From Sphingobacterium sp. FBM7-1 (GTDB lineage: Bacteria; Bacteroidota; Bacteroidia; Sphingobacteriales; Sphingobacteriaceae), in the NCBI RefSeq assembly GCF_020687765.1, contig NZ_JAJEWJ010000007.1:62001-126000 (forward strand): 64,000 nt of DNA. Reading direction: 5' to 3'. Both the position numbers and the translations under genes were made by a program. The stretch's first letter is position 1, and each line of letters starts with the position of its first letter. The notes beneath the pieces were generated by a model. That model was not told the origin of the DNA, did not search any database, and saw only the letters and a program-made list of their open reading frames with translations. Shown one piece after another: positions 46,558-56,017 of this stretch.

Positions 46558-48894
46558 ATGATGATACGATTTATTTTATATGTATGTTTACTTGCCTTTT
46601 TGGCAGGATGCAAGACCACCAATGCCCAAGAGACTTTTGAAGTGGGCAAGAATACCTTTTTGCTGAACGATAAACCCTTTGTGGTCAAAGCCGCCGAAAT
46701 GCATTACCCGCGTATTCCCAAACCCTATTGGGAACACCGGATTAAGATGGCAAAAGCCTTGGGCATGAACACGCTCTGCCTATATGTATTCTGGAATTAC
46801 CACGAACCGGAAGAAGGGAAATTTGATTTTACGGGCGATAAGGATCTGGCGGAATTTTGTCGTCTTGCGCAGAAACACGGTCTGTATGTTATCGTGCGTC
46901 CTGGACCCTACGTCTGTGCCGAATGGGAAATGGGCGGATTGCCCTGGTGGTTGCTCAAGAAAAAGGACATCCGCCTGCGCGAGCAGGATCCCTATTACAT
47001 GGAGCGCGTCAAAATTTTTATGGACAAGGTAGGCGAGCAGATTGCAGACCTACAGGTTAACCGAGGCGGCAACATCATCATGGTGCAGGTCGAAAATGAA
47101 TACGGTGCCTATGGCGTAGATAAACCCTACATCGCCGCAATTAAAGATATTGTAGAAGGTGCTGGCTTCACCGATGTGCCACTCTTTCAGTGCGATTGGA
47201 ACTCCAATTTTGAGAACAACGCCCAAGAAGACTTGTTTTGGACGATTAACTTTGGTACGGGAGCCAATATTGACGAACAGTTTCGCCGTGTCAAAGAATT
47301 GCGTCCCGAAAGCCCACTGATGTGCGGCGAATTTTGGTCCGGTTGGTTTGATCATTGGGGTGCACCGCATGAGACACGTAGCGCCGATGAGTTGGTCAGC
47401 GGCATGAAAGAAATGCTCGACAAGAACATCTCCTTTAGCTTATACATGGCACATGGCGGTACCTCGTTCGGCCATTGGGCAGGGGCCAATTTCCCGAACT
47501 TCTCGCCGACAGCAACATCCTACGATTACGATGCACCAATCGGAGAAGCGGGAAACACCACACCCAAATTTTTTAAAGTGCGCGAATTGCTCGAGCAGTA
47601 CCTGGGTGAAGGGGAGACCTTGGGTGAAATTCCAGAAGCAATTCCCACCGTGGCGATTCCATCCATTAACATTTCGGAAGTAGCTCCCATCTTCGATAAC
47701 CTGCCCGAAGCCATAGAGAGCGAGCATATACAGTCCATGGAGTTTTTTGACCAAGGTTACGGCAGTATCCTCTACCGCACTACCTTGCCAGAAGTCGAAG
47801 AAGGGGAAACCCTTTTGATTACCGAGGCGAACGATTGGGCGCAGGTATTCGTGGACGGCAAGCACCTTGCAACATTGAGCCGTATGAAGGGAGAGGGGGC
47901 GGTCGCCCTACCTGCGATAAAGGTTGGCGCTGTACTGGATATCCTGGTTGAGCCGATGGGGCGGATGAATTTTGGAAAAGGGATATACGACTGGAAGGGC
48001 ATCACCGAAAAAGTCGAAATCCAATCGGAGGGCAATAGTCGCGAACTGAAAAACTGGAAGGTCTATACTTTGCCATCGGACTACGCATTTGCTTCTAAGA
48101 AGAATTACGAAGAATTGACGACAATACCGTCTGCTGCCGCATACTATAAAGGTTCTTTTGATTTGGATAAGGTGGGGGATACCTTTATTGATATGAGCAC
48201 TTGGGGAAAAGGAATGGTATGGATCAATGGACACCATATCGGTCGCTTTTGGGAGATAGGGCCACAACAGACACTCTACATGCCGGGTTGTTGGTTGAAA
48301 GAAGGTGAAAACGAAATCATCATTTTGGATATGGACAAGCCGAAGGAACTACGTTTGGCTGGACTGGAAAAGCCGATTTTAGATCAGTTGACCGGCAATG
48401 GTGCCTATACGCATCGCAAGTTCGATCAAGAACTTGATCTGACGGGTGAGACACCATCCTATACCGGAAGCTTTAAGCCCGGCCACGGCTGGCAGCATGT
48501 CGATTTCGGTAAAAAAGAGAAAATACGGTATTTCACGATCGAAACCCTGGATGCACACGGCGGTGATGATTATGCAGCTATCGCAGAGTTGGAAATTTTG
48601 GGCGAAGACGGTAAACCGGTATCCCGCCAGCATTGGAAAGTAGCCTATGCCGACAGCGAAGAAGTGGACGAAGCCAATAATTTGGCGACAAACGTATTTG
48701 ATTTGCAGGAGTCTACTTTCTGGCATACGAACTATTCCAAAACCAAAGCGAAACATCCGCACCATTTGGTCATTGACCTAGGCGAGGAAAAAGTCGTTAG
48801 CGGCTTCTCGTATCTGCCACGTGCAGAAGCAAATAAAACCGGCATGATCAAAGATTATCGCATTTATTTAAAAATGGAACCGTTTAAATTTTAG
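46558..48894 (+). CDS. Glycoside hydrolase family 35 beta-galactosidase
   Basis: A 778-residue secreted or lipid-anchored enzyme (signal FLAGCKTTNAQ). The GH35 acid/base motif QVENEYGAYG and the nucleophile motif MCGEFWSGWFDHWG are intact; HYPRIP and WNYHEPEEGKFDF also match. Jelly-roll domains follow, with a discoidin-like C-terminus (ATNVFDLQESTFWHT). It removes terminal beta-galactose from oligosaccharides. Last gene of the 27080 operon, followed by a terminator. Its sequence looks more GC-rich than the neighbouring genes. Confidence 0.93.
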   Translation: MMIRFILYVCLLAFLAGCKTTNAQETFEVGKNTFLLNDKPFVVKAAEMHYPRIPKPYWEHRIKMAKALGMNTLCLYVFWNYHEPEEGKFDFTGDKDLAEFCRLAQKHGLYVIVRPGPYVCAEWEMGGLPWWLLKKKDIRLREQDPYYMERVKIFMDKVGEQIADLQVNRGGNIIMVQVENEYGAYGVDKPYIAAIKDIVEGAGFTDVPLFQCDWNSNFENNAQEDLFWTINFGTGANIDEQFRRVKELRPESPLMCGEFWSGWFDHWGAPHETRSADELVSGMKEMLDKNISFSLYMAHGGTSFGHWAGANFPNFSPTATSYDYDAPIGEAGNTTPKFFKVRELLEQYLGEGETLGEIPEAIPTVAIPSINISEVAPIFDNLPEAIESEHIQSMEFFDQGYGSILYRTTLPEVEEGETLLITEANDWAQVFVDGKHLATLSRMKGEGAVALPAIKVGAVLDILVEPMGRMNFGKGIYDWKGITEKVEIQSEGNSRELKNWKVYTLPSDYAFASKKNYEELTTIPSAAAYYKGSFDLDKVGDTFIDMSTWGKGMVWINGHHIGRFWEIGPQQTLYMPGCWLKEGENEIIILDMDKPKELRLAGLEKPILDQLTGNGAYTHRKFDQELDLTGETPSYTGSFKPGHGWQHVDFGKKEKIRYFTIETLDAHGGDDYAAIAELEILGEDGKPVSRQHWKVAYADSEEVDEANNLATNVFDLQESTFWHTNYSKTKAKHPHHLVIDLGEEKVVSGFSYLPRAEANKTGMIKDYRIYLKMEPFKF

Positions 48895-48913
48895 CATAGT
48901 AAGCATTTGGTTT

Positions 48914-48949
48914 AGGGACGCATCAAGTAGAATGTGTCCCTTTTTTTTA
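48914..48949 (+). terminator. Intrinsic terminator after the first PUL operon
   Basis: Inverted repeat AGGGACGCAT/ATGTGTCCCT (one G-T pair) with an eight-base loop, followed by a run of eight T. Confidence 0.85.
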
Positions 48950-49006
48950 GCCGTCCTCTGCCTCCATGTCAAAATTTGTAGCATTGAAACATCTAGCCTT
49001 ATTGGT

Positions 49007-49014
49007 TATCTTTG
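49007..49014 (+). promoter_or_regulatory. -7 box of the unknown three-gene cluster
   Basis: TATCTTTG fits TAnnTTTG, 47 nt before the ATG at 49062. No G-box element like those before the PUL operons is seen, so this cluster may be controlled separately. Confidence 0.6.
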
Positions 49015-49061
49015 TTTAAGTTTACTATTATAAACCAGCTTTGCTATAAACTCGTTAGCTT

Positions 49062-50111
49062 ATGAAATACCTGTGCATATTGTTGGCTCTAGCGTTAATA
49101 TCGAGCTGTACATCACAGAGGTTACTTGTTGATGTTGGGAGAAGTGATTTATACGAGAACGGAATCTCAGCCAATTACGATAGATTCGTATCCAACCTTT
49201 TTCGGTTAGATATAAAACCCGACCAACTTCATAAAGACACCATTTATCGTCAGCTGCACTCCCGATCTTATGACGGTATCTTTGAAAATGATAGTATCGT
49301 GGTAGCAGAAAAATTGGCGTTACATACTGGTGGGAATTGGGATGCCGAACTTAACGATAAAGGCTATGTATTAACGAAATCTCGTTATAACAAAACAGTG
49401 GGAGATACGTTGTACTGCGAGCGTTATGACTACTCCTTTGATGAAAAAGATCGATTGGTAGGTGTAGATGAATGGACGTATCACTATCCTTCAAAAGACA
49501 CGACGCTCTATCGCTATAAGATTGATTATACCAAATATGGTCAGATCAAAGCGGTTTTGATAAAAAATGATCGAGACAGTATATTGGCAAAACGCGTCTA
49601 TTCTTTTGGCCGGAGAAAGGTAACTGCACTAACGTATACAGAAGATGACCAGCCCGTACAACAGACCGTTTATAAATATGATCGTCAAGGACGCTATGTA
49701 CTGGGCAATGACTATCAATATCTGAAAAACCTATATAAGGAAACAAAAACTACCTATGACGACAATGGGAAATCTAAAGAGTCGTGGTATATCCAGGATA
49801 AAAATAACGACACAATCGAAAGCGGATATGAGCTATATCAGCATCATCGGTTGGTCGAGAAATTGTTTAAAAATCACGCGGAGAATAATGGTTTCAGTCG
49901 TCATACAGTGTATCAATACCTGGCAGACGGCAGATTGGCGGGTGAAGTCGAAATTTTTAGACAAGGTGAAAACATAAGCAGACGCTGTAAAAATTATCAG
50001 TACGAATACGACAACTATAATGACATTAAGAAGACAGTGACGATTCACCGTACGGAAGAATGGTTTGATACGCGTGACTACCTCAATATTATTACGGTAC
50101 AGTATAGATAA
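49062..50111 (+). CDS. Lipoprotein with YD-like beta repeats, unknown
   Basis: A 349-residue lipoprotein (signal ending LISSC at residue 16). The body has many short Tyr/Asp-rich hairpin-like units (RYDYSFDEKDRLVG, VYKYDRQGRYVLG, TTYDDNGKSKESW), resembling loosely the YD or toxin_2-type beta repeats of surface proteins. First of three plus-strand genes (gaps of 34 and 25 nt) under the -7 box at 49007. No family with confidence; a cell-surface role is inferred from the anchor. Confidence 0.6.
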   Translation: MKYLCILLALALISSCTSQRLLVDVGRSDLYENGISANYDRFVSNLFRLDIKPDQLHKDTIYRQLHSRSYDGIFENDSIVVAEKLALHTGGNWDAELNDKGYVLTKSRYNKTVGDTLYCERYDYSFDEKDRLVGVDEWTYHYPSKDTTLYRYKIDYTKYGQIKAVLIKNDRDSILAKRVYSFGRRKVTALTYTEDDQPVQQTVYKYDRQGRYVLGNDYQYLKNLYKETKTTYDDNGKSKESWYIQDKNNDTIESGYELYQHHRLVEKLFKNHAENNGFSRHTVYQYLADGRLAGEVEIFRQGENISRRCKNYQYEYDNYNDIKKTVTIHRTEEWFDTRDYLNIITVQYR

Positions 50112-50145
50112 TGCGGGACAGGCATCGTTTAAATTTTATTAACTT

Positions 50146-51399
50146 ATGAAACCACTCAACACAATATGGATTATTATTATTATTATTATCCTGGTATTTG
50201 CAGGAGGACAAACAGCATACGCCCAAGAAATAAATAAAGCAGTCAATTCATCGAAGGCATTACGCTTGCTGGAGGAAATAGAGCATACAAATAATGAAAT
50301 GAAGATCAAAAATGAAGAGTTGTCAAAATTGCGGAAAGAAGCAAACGAACTGTATGCTCAAAGACTCCGATCAACCGATTCTTCAGAGCAGGAGAAGATA
50401 CCGAAACCCTACATTGTAGAGCGAGGTTCCATCAAGGAGAGGGCATACGCAAAAAGGGATTCTCTCTCGAAAAGGAGTGCTATGCTAAATCTTTTCTACG
50501 CTAACGAAATATTGCGAAACGAAGATTCTCAAGCTGTTTTGGATAAGATGAGACAAGCGATGGAAGCAGACAACAGAGACAGCGCCGTTATCGTGAAAGA
50601 AGATTATATACAATTACTTAAAACAACCACACTCGAGAAACTAAATGCCAAACGCATAGATGCCCAGATTTATGATACCGAAATGGAATCCATTGACAAA
50701 ATAGATAAGGCGTTGGGGATGTTAGGCTATCTTTCCGCTTTAGTGAACTCCCCAAAGGCACTGGTACTAGAGGAAGACCTTAACAGATTGGCGATGGAAA
50801 GAAGGTGGGCAGACTGGAAAATTGCGTCTATATCCAAACGATTTAGGGAGACCGGAGAGGAATTAAGAGCGTTACATCGAACAATAATAGAATCCCATGA
50901 TGCGGGAACATTAGCGGATACACGTAAGAAACTACAAATGGAGTGGAAGATGCTGAAAAAGCAAAGGGACTCTTTAAGAGCCCACCTAACTGACCCATTG
51001 GCAAAAAAAAGAGATACACTGTACCGCCAATACGCGAAAGAAATCACGAGAGGGAAGTCGGCTCAAGCTGTTTTAAAACAGGTTATCCATAAGACGGATT
51101 CTATAGCTGACGTCATTGCGACGCTGTACAATGAGTATGAGGAAAATGCACTCCAGGGCAAACAAACACAAGAAATCCAACGAAAAATTGCAGAAGCCAA
51201 ACGTGACCCCATAGCCCATGATATCATACGGGATTACATCAAATCATTACGTGACGAGACATCAGCCAGACGACAGCTTTATCAAATTGACTTGGATATT
51301 TCACGTGTAGAAACAAGAGCGACAGACAAAATAAACACCGCGCTGGGGTATTTAGGGATCCCAACCTTTCAGGTAGTGGATATTATAGTGGACCGTTGA
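50146..51399 (+). CDS. Secreted coiled-coil protein, unknown (paralogue of the next gene)
   Basis: A 417-residue protein with a signal peptide containing a run of seven isoleucines encoded by ATT repeats (50170-50190), then a mature part rich in charged helices. Much is likely coiled coil (EEIEHTNNEMKIKNEELSKL, ELRALHRTIIES). Its C-terminal 130 residues (AKKRDTLYRQYAKEIT, HKTDSIADVI, IKSLRDETS) match the N-terminal part of the next protein (AEKRDTLYTQYTMEIT, HKTDSIAHEI, IKSLRDKTY). No family recognised; periplasmic or surface location expected. Confidence 0.6.
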   Translation: MKPLNTIWIIIIIIILVFAGGQTAYAQEINKAVNSSKALRLLEEIEHTNNEMKIKNEELSKLRKEANELYAQRLRSTDSSEQEKIPKPYIVERGSIKERAYAKRDSLSKRSAMLNLFYANEILRNEDSQAVLDKMRQAMEADNRDSAVIVKEDYIQLLKTTTLEKLNAKRIDAQIYDTEMESIDKIDKALGMLGYLSALVNSPKALVLEEDLNRLAMERRWADWKIASISKRFRETGEELRALHRTIIESHDAGTLADTRKKLQMEWKMLKKQRDSLRAHLTDPLAKKRDTLYRQYAKEITRGKSAQAVLKQVIHKTDSIADVIATLYNEYEENALQGKQTQEIQRKIAEAKRDPIAHDIIRDYIKSLRDETSARRQLYQIDLDISRVETRATDKINTALGYLGIPTFQVVDIIVDR

Positions 51400-51424
51400 G
51401 GTTAACCTTTAAATGATTTTTTTT

Positions 51425-53632
51425 ATGAAAAAGCACCTTAAACATATACTAGCATCTTTCATGCTGTTATCAACGGTACATACCGTATATGCGCAAGAGA
51501 CCGTTCGAATTGCCGAAATTGTCAATACCCCAAAAGCTTTGCAATTGGAAAAAGAACTGGAAACTGTACAATTACAAAGAATGAAAGCAATAAAGGATCT
51601 GGCACCGTGGCGTATGCGGTTTAATGAAATAGCTAAAGAGTTAAGGAGTCTGCGTCAGCAGGAATCCGATTCAATCGATGTTGTGGGTATAGAAGACAAA
51701 CGCAAAACGTTGGAAGATGAGCTGGGGCTATTACGAAAAAAGCGTGATTCGGTGGAAACATACATCATGAAAGCGCTGGCAGAAAAAAGAGATACACTGT
51801 ACACACAATACACGATGGAAATTACCAGAGCCGAGTCGATTCAAGCTGTTTTGAAACCCATTGCCCATAAAACCGATTCTATTGCGCATGAAATCAAAAA
51901 ATTATATGCCGAAATGGAAGAAAGAGCACGAAACGAGGAGCCTAGAGAAGATATTTCGAAAAGAATTTTGGCAGCAAGGCGCGATTCCACCGTACATGAC
52001 ATGCTAAACCATTATATTAAGTCGCTGCGGGATAAGACATATGAGAGATTACGAGTTAGGCCAGTCGATCGGGAAGCATTCCGTATGGATATGAGGGCAA
52101 TAGAGAAGGTAGAGGCCGCGCTGATACATTTGGGAATACGCCCAACCCGAATAAACTCTAAAGCGGTGGATAGTTGGGCTGATGACGGAGACTACATCAA
52201 CAGAAGAACAATCTATCAGATGAGTAGGAACTACGGTAAATATCGGGATGCATACCTGGCTATACTCCCGGATGAGATGCGCGAGGTAGTACTCAGGAGG
52301 TCTAATGAGCAAATTGATTCTATAGCAGAATCCCGTTATCAAGTAAGCGTTTTGCTCGCTAGCCAGCTGTCAGATACAGAACGCGATTCGGTACTGATAA
52401 GCCATCTAAAAAATCCTGAAGCGACCGAAGAGGTAAATGTGGAAATTCAGTCGACCACGATGGAAGAGTTCCTTATTTCTCCATCAACCCCCGAAGATAA
52501 AGATGTGGTAAAAGCATTTAAGGATAATCCAGTGTATGTCGTTACCTTAAAAAAGAAACTACCGGATGGACATGAGATTAAAATTACCGAGCAAGCTTTT
52601 TTGCAGAAAACAATGGATTTTATATGGGGCGCGATCTATCAGCCCGGAAGTCAATACCAGATACCTGCAGAAGATACCCTAACGTATGAAACGGCTCGTC
52701 GCCGATATCAACGATATGGAAGATATGCTTACCTCAGCACCCTGTCTCCGGAAGTACAATATGCTTTAGAGCGCTATCGTCGTCCAAAATTTAGCCTTCA
52801 AGATTTTGAACGATATCAAAAACAAATACAACGCCAAATGGATATGGTTGCGGAAAAGCATGATTCTGTCTTAATAAGTCGCATCAAGGATCCCGAATCC
52901 AAAGATACTTTCGTCGAAATAAAGTCGACCACTATCGAGCAGCTGATTGCGCAACCGCAAGATGATCGAGAAAAGGATGTGATAGCGGTTTTTAAGGGCT
53001 TCCCGATTTACGCAGTCACCTTGAATAGGAGAGTACCGGATGGGGGCGTGATAAAGATCGCGGAACAGGCTGTTTTACAAAAAACAATGGATTTCCTCTG
53101 GGGAAGGGCTTATTTGCCCTCAAGAATCGGATATGATGCTGCTTCGATCGACACTATACCGTATCATCAGATAGGAGTATGGATAAATAGATATTTTCCT
53201 TCCGCTACTTATTTGTATACGTTACCCAAGGATATACGTTATGCTTATTTGCACCGTAAAGGAGATGTGCACGATGCTACCAGACAGGAAGATCGCCTCC
53301 GTAAAAACCTGAATTGGGTAGCGACGATGACCGATGCGCAACGGGATTCGGTCATTAGGAGAAACGGGGAGATAGACTCGAATGAACAGGTACATATCAA
53401 ATTGGTGACGCTGAATGATACTACGGTGGCTGAACTTAATGAACAATTGAATTCCAATAATAAGCGGTTAACGGAGATTCTAAACCATTTTAGAGGATAT
53501 CCGATGTATGTAGTCACACATCAAAAAGAACTGGAGGACGGCGAGCTGTTTACCAGTTCCATAAGAATGATTTTCAAAGAAACCATGACCACCATTTGGC
53601 GGGTGGCCTGGATGCGCGGTTCAACGCGCTAG
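51425..53632 (+). CDS. Secreted protein with coiled coil and three C-terminal repeats, unknown
   Basis: A 735-residue protein with a cleavable signal (SFMLLSTVHTVYAQ). Residues about 15-240 are related to the preceding protein. The C-terminal 480 residues contain three related units, each with a DSVLI or DSVI start, an acidic linker, a KDV.AF/VF core, YVVTL/YAVTL/YVVTH and a final TMDFIWG/TMDFLWG/TMTTIWR block. This suggests tandem duplication of a domain of roughly 150 residues. I know of no such family. ATG 51425 gives the signal peptide; 51413 is in frame and possible. Confidence 0.6.
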   Translation: MKKHLKHILASFMLLSTVHTVYAQETVRIAEIVNTPKALQLEKELETVQLQRMKAIKDLAPWRMRFNEIAKELRSLRQQESDSIDVVGIEDKRKTLEDELGLLRKKRDSVETYIMKALAEKRDTLYTQYTMEITRAESIQAVLKPIAHKTDSIAHEIKKLYAEMEERARNEEPREDISKRILAARRDSTVHDMLNHYIKSLRDKTYERLRVRPVDREAFRMDMRAIEKVEAALIHLGIRPTRINSKAVDSWADDGDYINRRTIYQMSRNYGKYRDAYLAILPDEMREVVLRRSNEQIDSIAESRYQVSVLLASQLSDTERDSVLISHLKNPEATEEVNVEIQSTTMEEFLISPSTPEDKDVVKAFKDNPVYVVTLKKKLPDGHEIKITEQAFLQKTMDFIWGAIYQPGSQYQIPAEDTLTYETARRRYQRYGRYAYLSTLSPEVQYALERYRRPKFSLQDFERYQKQIQRQMDMVAEKHDSVLISRIKDPESKDTFVEIKSTTIEQLIAQPQDDREKDVIAVFKGFPIYAVTLNRRVPDGGVIKIAEQAVLQKTMDFLWGRAYLPSRIGYDAASIDTIPYHQIGVWINRYFPSATYLYTLPKDIRYAYLHRKGDVHDATRQEDRLRKNLNWVATMTDAQRDSVIRRNGEIDSNEQVHIKLVTLNDTTVAELNEQLNSNNKRLTEILNHFRGYPMYVVTHQKELEDGELFTSSIRMIFKETMTTIWRVAWMRGSTR

Positions 53633-53649
53633 TATATTATCACCCATCA

Positions 53650-55716
53650 CTATTTATATTCTCCAAAAGCTGTTAGCTCAAATATACCATCTGCCCATTC
53701 AGCTTCCTGTTCGTTGTGCACATTCACAACGTTATGGACGTTCAGTCGCAGATAGCGGTATGGGTTTTCATTTGCTATTTTTAAGATATGAAAACCGACT
53801 TTCCAATTATTCAAATTATCCACAATGGTATGGTAGGTCTTGCCGTCAGCGCTGGCTTCTATTGTATATTTGTATGCCGTTTCTGAACCGCCGGTCAATC
53901 GCGTGGCAAGATTGATTTCAGTAATGCTAGCATGCTGTTCCATATCAACCGTTAGTGAATAAGGCAACTTCCCCCCTTTAAAAAACGGCGACGAATCCAA
54001 GTCCGCTCCGTCGGTGACAACAGATGCCGGTGCCGTTCCCGCGTCGCTGCTCGTAGCTGTTACTGGTTTGCCCAAAGTCAAATTCCTACCGGCTTGAACC
54101 GGAATAAGCCCGTACTTTTCATGTCTTTCCAACCGGTCGTAATACTCCATTGAAGCATATCCGTTGTTAAGGTTTACGAACAAAATTCTAGGGAAATTAC
54201 CGGTCTTTTCGCTATGATGATACTGTGCCCCCCAGCGGTAACTGTACATGCCGTAGGTAATACGTTCCGAACCGGTACTGAAAACGGAATTTACCTGTGA
54301 GCCAAAAGACGAATTGTTACCTACTTCTTTTTTTTGCGTCCATACGCCCGCTAGATCTGTTCCTGACGCATACATCGCCTGGCTGGGATACCAACCCGAA
54401 GCTTTGGAACTAAAAAAATAATACACGCTATCCTTTTTGGTGATATAAGGGGTTTCACGATGCTGCCCTTTGAAAACCGTGTTCACTAACCGTATAGGTT
54501 TGCTCCAGGTTTCGTCAAGCTGATAGATATTGACGTCCTCATTCATATTGGTTGCAGAGAGGATGTAGGCGGTATTATCATCATCTATAAAGATAGATTG
54601 ATCGCGCGATTCAAACCCTAAAGGTCGGTCGTCAAATGTGACTTCCAGATCACCTCCCGGTGTAATTTGTGCTAAATACAGTTTCGCGGCGACATAACCT
54701 CCTGCGTCTTCATAATGCGCAACGATAACTACTTTGCCGGTCCTTTTGTTGTATTGGGTAGACACGCCCTCAAAATTTGCCGGGTGTGGATAAAATGCCA
54801 ATTCGCGCGAAGTCCAATTATTCAGCCCATTCGGAGATACCAGCTCATATACGGCTCTACCTCGAACTGTTTGCGTACCCGTTCCCTCCTCCGTTGTTTT
54901 CACCTGATGGCGGATAGAATAACGATAATATTGATTGCCTACTTTTATACCTTCGGGTTGCTTGCGGCGGTTACTCCCTTGCTTGCCGTTGCTGTTTTTG
55001 TAAACCGATACTTCTTCGCTAGGCGTGAAAGGCGTCGCTTGATGATCAAGACTGGTTGCAATCTTTTGCCCGGCTTGATAACCTTCGACATAATACGTGT
55101 ATGTTTTCCCTATGTCGAGGTTATAATCATCAAAGACGTCGCCTGTCGATTCTCCAATGAGGTTTCCGTCCCGATATATTTTATAATGTTCAACATCCGG
55201 CCGTTGCTCCCAATGTATTTTGACATTTTTCACGTCATTTTCACCTGCGAGTTTGAATTCAGTAGCTGTTGCTGCCCATGTGCGGATGGCGAGTTCGCGT
55301 GTGATGGGCTTGCTGGGCTCATCGTCGATGTAAGCGATAGCTTTTATATGTGTATTTTTGTCAATCAGAATTGGTGTGTTATATTTTATACTGTTTTTAT
55401 CCGGCTCGCTACCATTTAGTGTATAGTAGATCTTTGCTGCTGGATGATGATGAGTGAGTTTAAGGGTTTGACTTTCCCAATAGTCACCGTCAGGCAGAGA
55501 TATTAGTGGCGCAACAACGGCGGACGGCGGAATAGTAGATATATAGCCAGATTTTGGTTTCGTGTTCGCGACTCGGTTTGTCGATTGCCCTACGACTGCC
55601 GACATCCTTGGAAAGGCTTGCCCCACTATCCGCTCCTGTTCAAGGATAATTAAAAAGCATGTTAAAAAAATGGATAAGAAAATAGTTTTTCGTTGATTTT
55701 CTTTGTTTGTCATCAT
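53650..55716 (-). CDS. GH43-like multidomain protein (chitobiase-like/FN3 N-terminus, discoidin C-terminus)
   Basis: A 688-residue secreted protein from the ATG at 55716. After a signal peptide come a chitobiase/FN3-associated domain (AAKIYYTLNGSEPDKNSIKYN), an FN3 domain (about 135-225), a five-bladed propeller, and a C-terminal discoidin domain (VVTDGADLDSSPFF; ADGIFELTAFGEY). The propeller aligns by eye with the GH43 at 60180: ESRDQSIFIDDD against SRDMTLFVDDD, HRETPYI against HNEAPAI, and GSQVNSV against HSQSTYI. The FEGVST Glu and this Gln are kept, so a related galactanase activity is plausible. Upstream in-frame codons to 55833 give no signal peptide. Confidence 0.75.
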   Translation of the reverse strand: MMTNKENQRKTIFLSIFLTCFLIILEQERIVGQAFPRMSAVVGQSTNRVANTKPKSGYISTIPPSAVVAPLISLPDGDYWESQTLKLTHHHPAAKIYYTLNGSEPDKNSIKYNTPILIDKNTHIKAIAYIDDEPSKPITRELAIRTWAATATEFKLAGENDVKNVKIHWEQRPDVEHYKIYRDGNLIGESTGDVFDDYNLDIGKTYTYYVEGYQAGQKIATSLDHQATPFTPSEEVSVYKNSNGKQGSNRRKQPEGIKVGNQYYRYSIRHQVKTTEEGTGTQTVRGRAVYELVSPNGLNNWTSRELAFYPHPANFEGVSTQYNKRTGKVVIVAHYEDAGGYVAAKLYLAQITPGGDLEVTFDDRPLGFESRDQSIFIDDDNTAYILSATNMNEDVNIYQLDETWSKPIRLVNTVFKGQHRETPYITKKDSVYYFFSSKASGWYPSQAMYASGTDLAGVWTQKKEVGNNSSFGSQVNSVFSTGSERITYGMYSYRWGAQYHHSEKTGNFPRILFVNLNNGYASMEYYDRLERHEKYGLIPVQAGRNLTLGKPVTATSSDAGTAPASVVTDGADLDSSPFFKGGKLPYSLTVDMEQHASITEINLATRLTGGSETAYKYTIEASADGKTYHTIVDNLNNWKVGFHILKIANENPYRYLRLNVHNVVNVHNEQEAEWADGIFELTAFGEYK

Positions 55717-55783
55717 TATTATATGTTCAATATTTTTATACGTCGTCGGAGATACAAATAAAGATATATTCCGGTGGACCTGT

Positions 55784-55815
55784 GGGGGGGTAATCCGTAA
55801 ATTATAGGGGAATTT
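55784..55815. promoter_or_regulatory. Shared G-box element, copy 2
   Basis: G-runs at 55784-55790 and 55807-55810 flank AATCCGTAAATTATA; most positions match the element at 26583-26618. It lies just upstream of the possible minus-strand promoter and 234 nt upstream of the exbB -7 box, so it could serve either direction. Confidence 0.5.
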
Positions 55816-56017
55816 AGCGTTTCGGGTAATCACGAATATGTATAGCGGCTTCCCTTGCGGGTGCCCTTTCGTTGATAATCATGAGTCAGAAATCGCGAAG
55901 ATGGAACAACGGGAAGCAGGTCCTTGACAACGGTTTATAACAGCTATATTACAGGAATTACGATTTTACCACTCTTTTTTAGAAGTTTATACCCTCACGA
56001 TGGTCCCGCCAAAGGTC

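Noticed and set aside
50170..50190. ATT trinucleotide run as a phase-variation tract
   Set aside because: It lies in the signal peptide and any slippage stays in frame, changing only the number of isoleucines; no on/off switch is expected.
54715..55419. A 234-residue plus-strand ORF inside the GH43-like gene
   Set aside because: It is antisense to a well-supported domain-bearing protein, is rich in Cys and Phe, and shows no family pattern.
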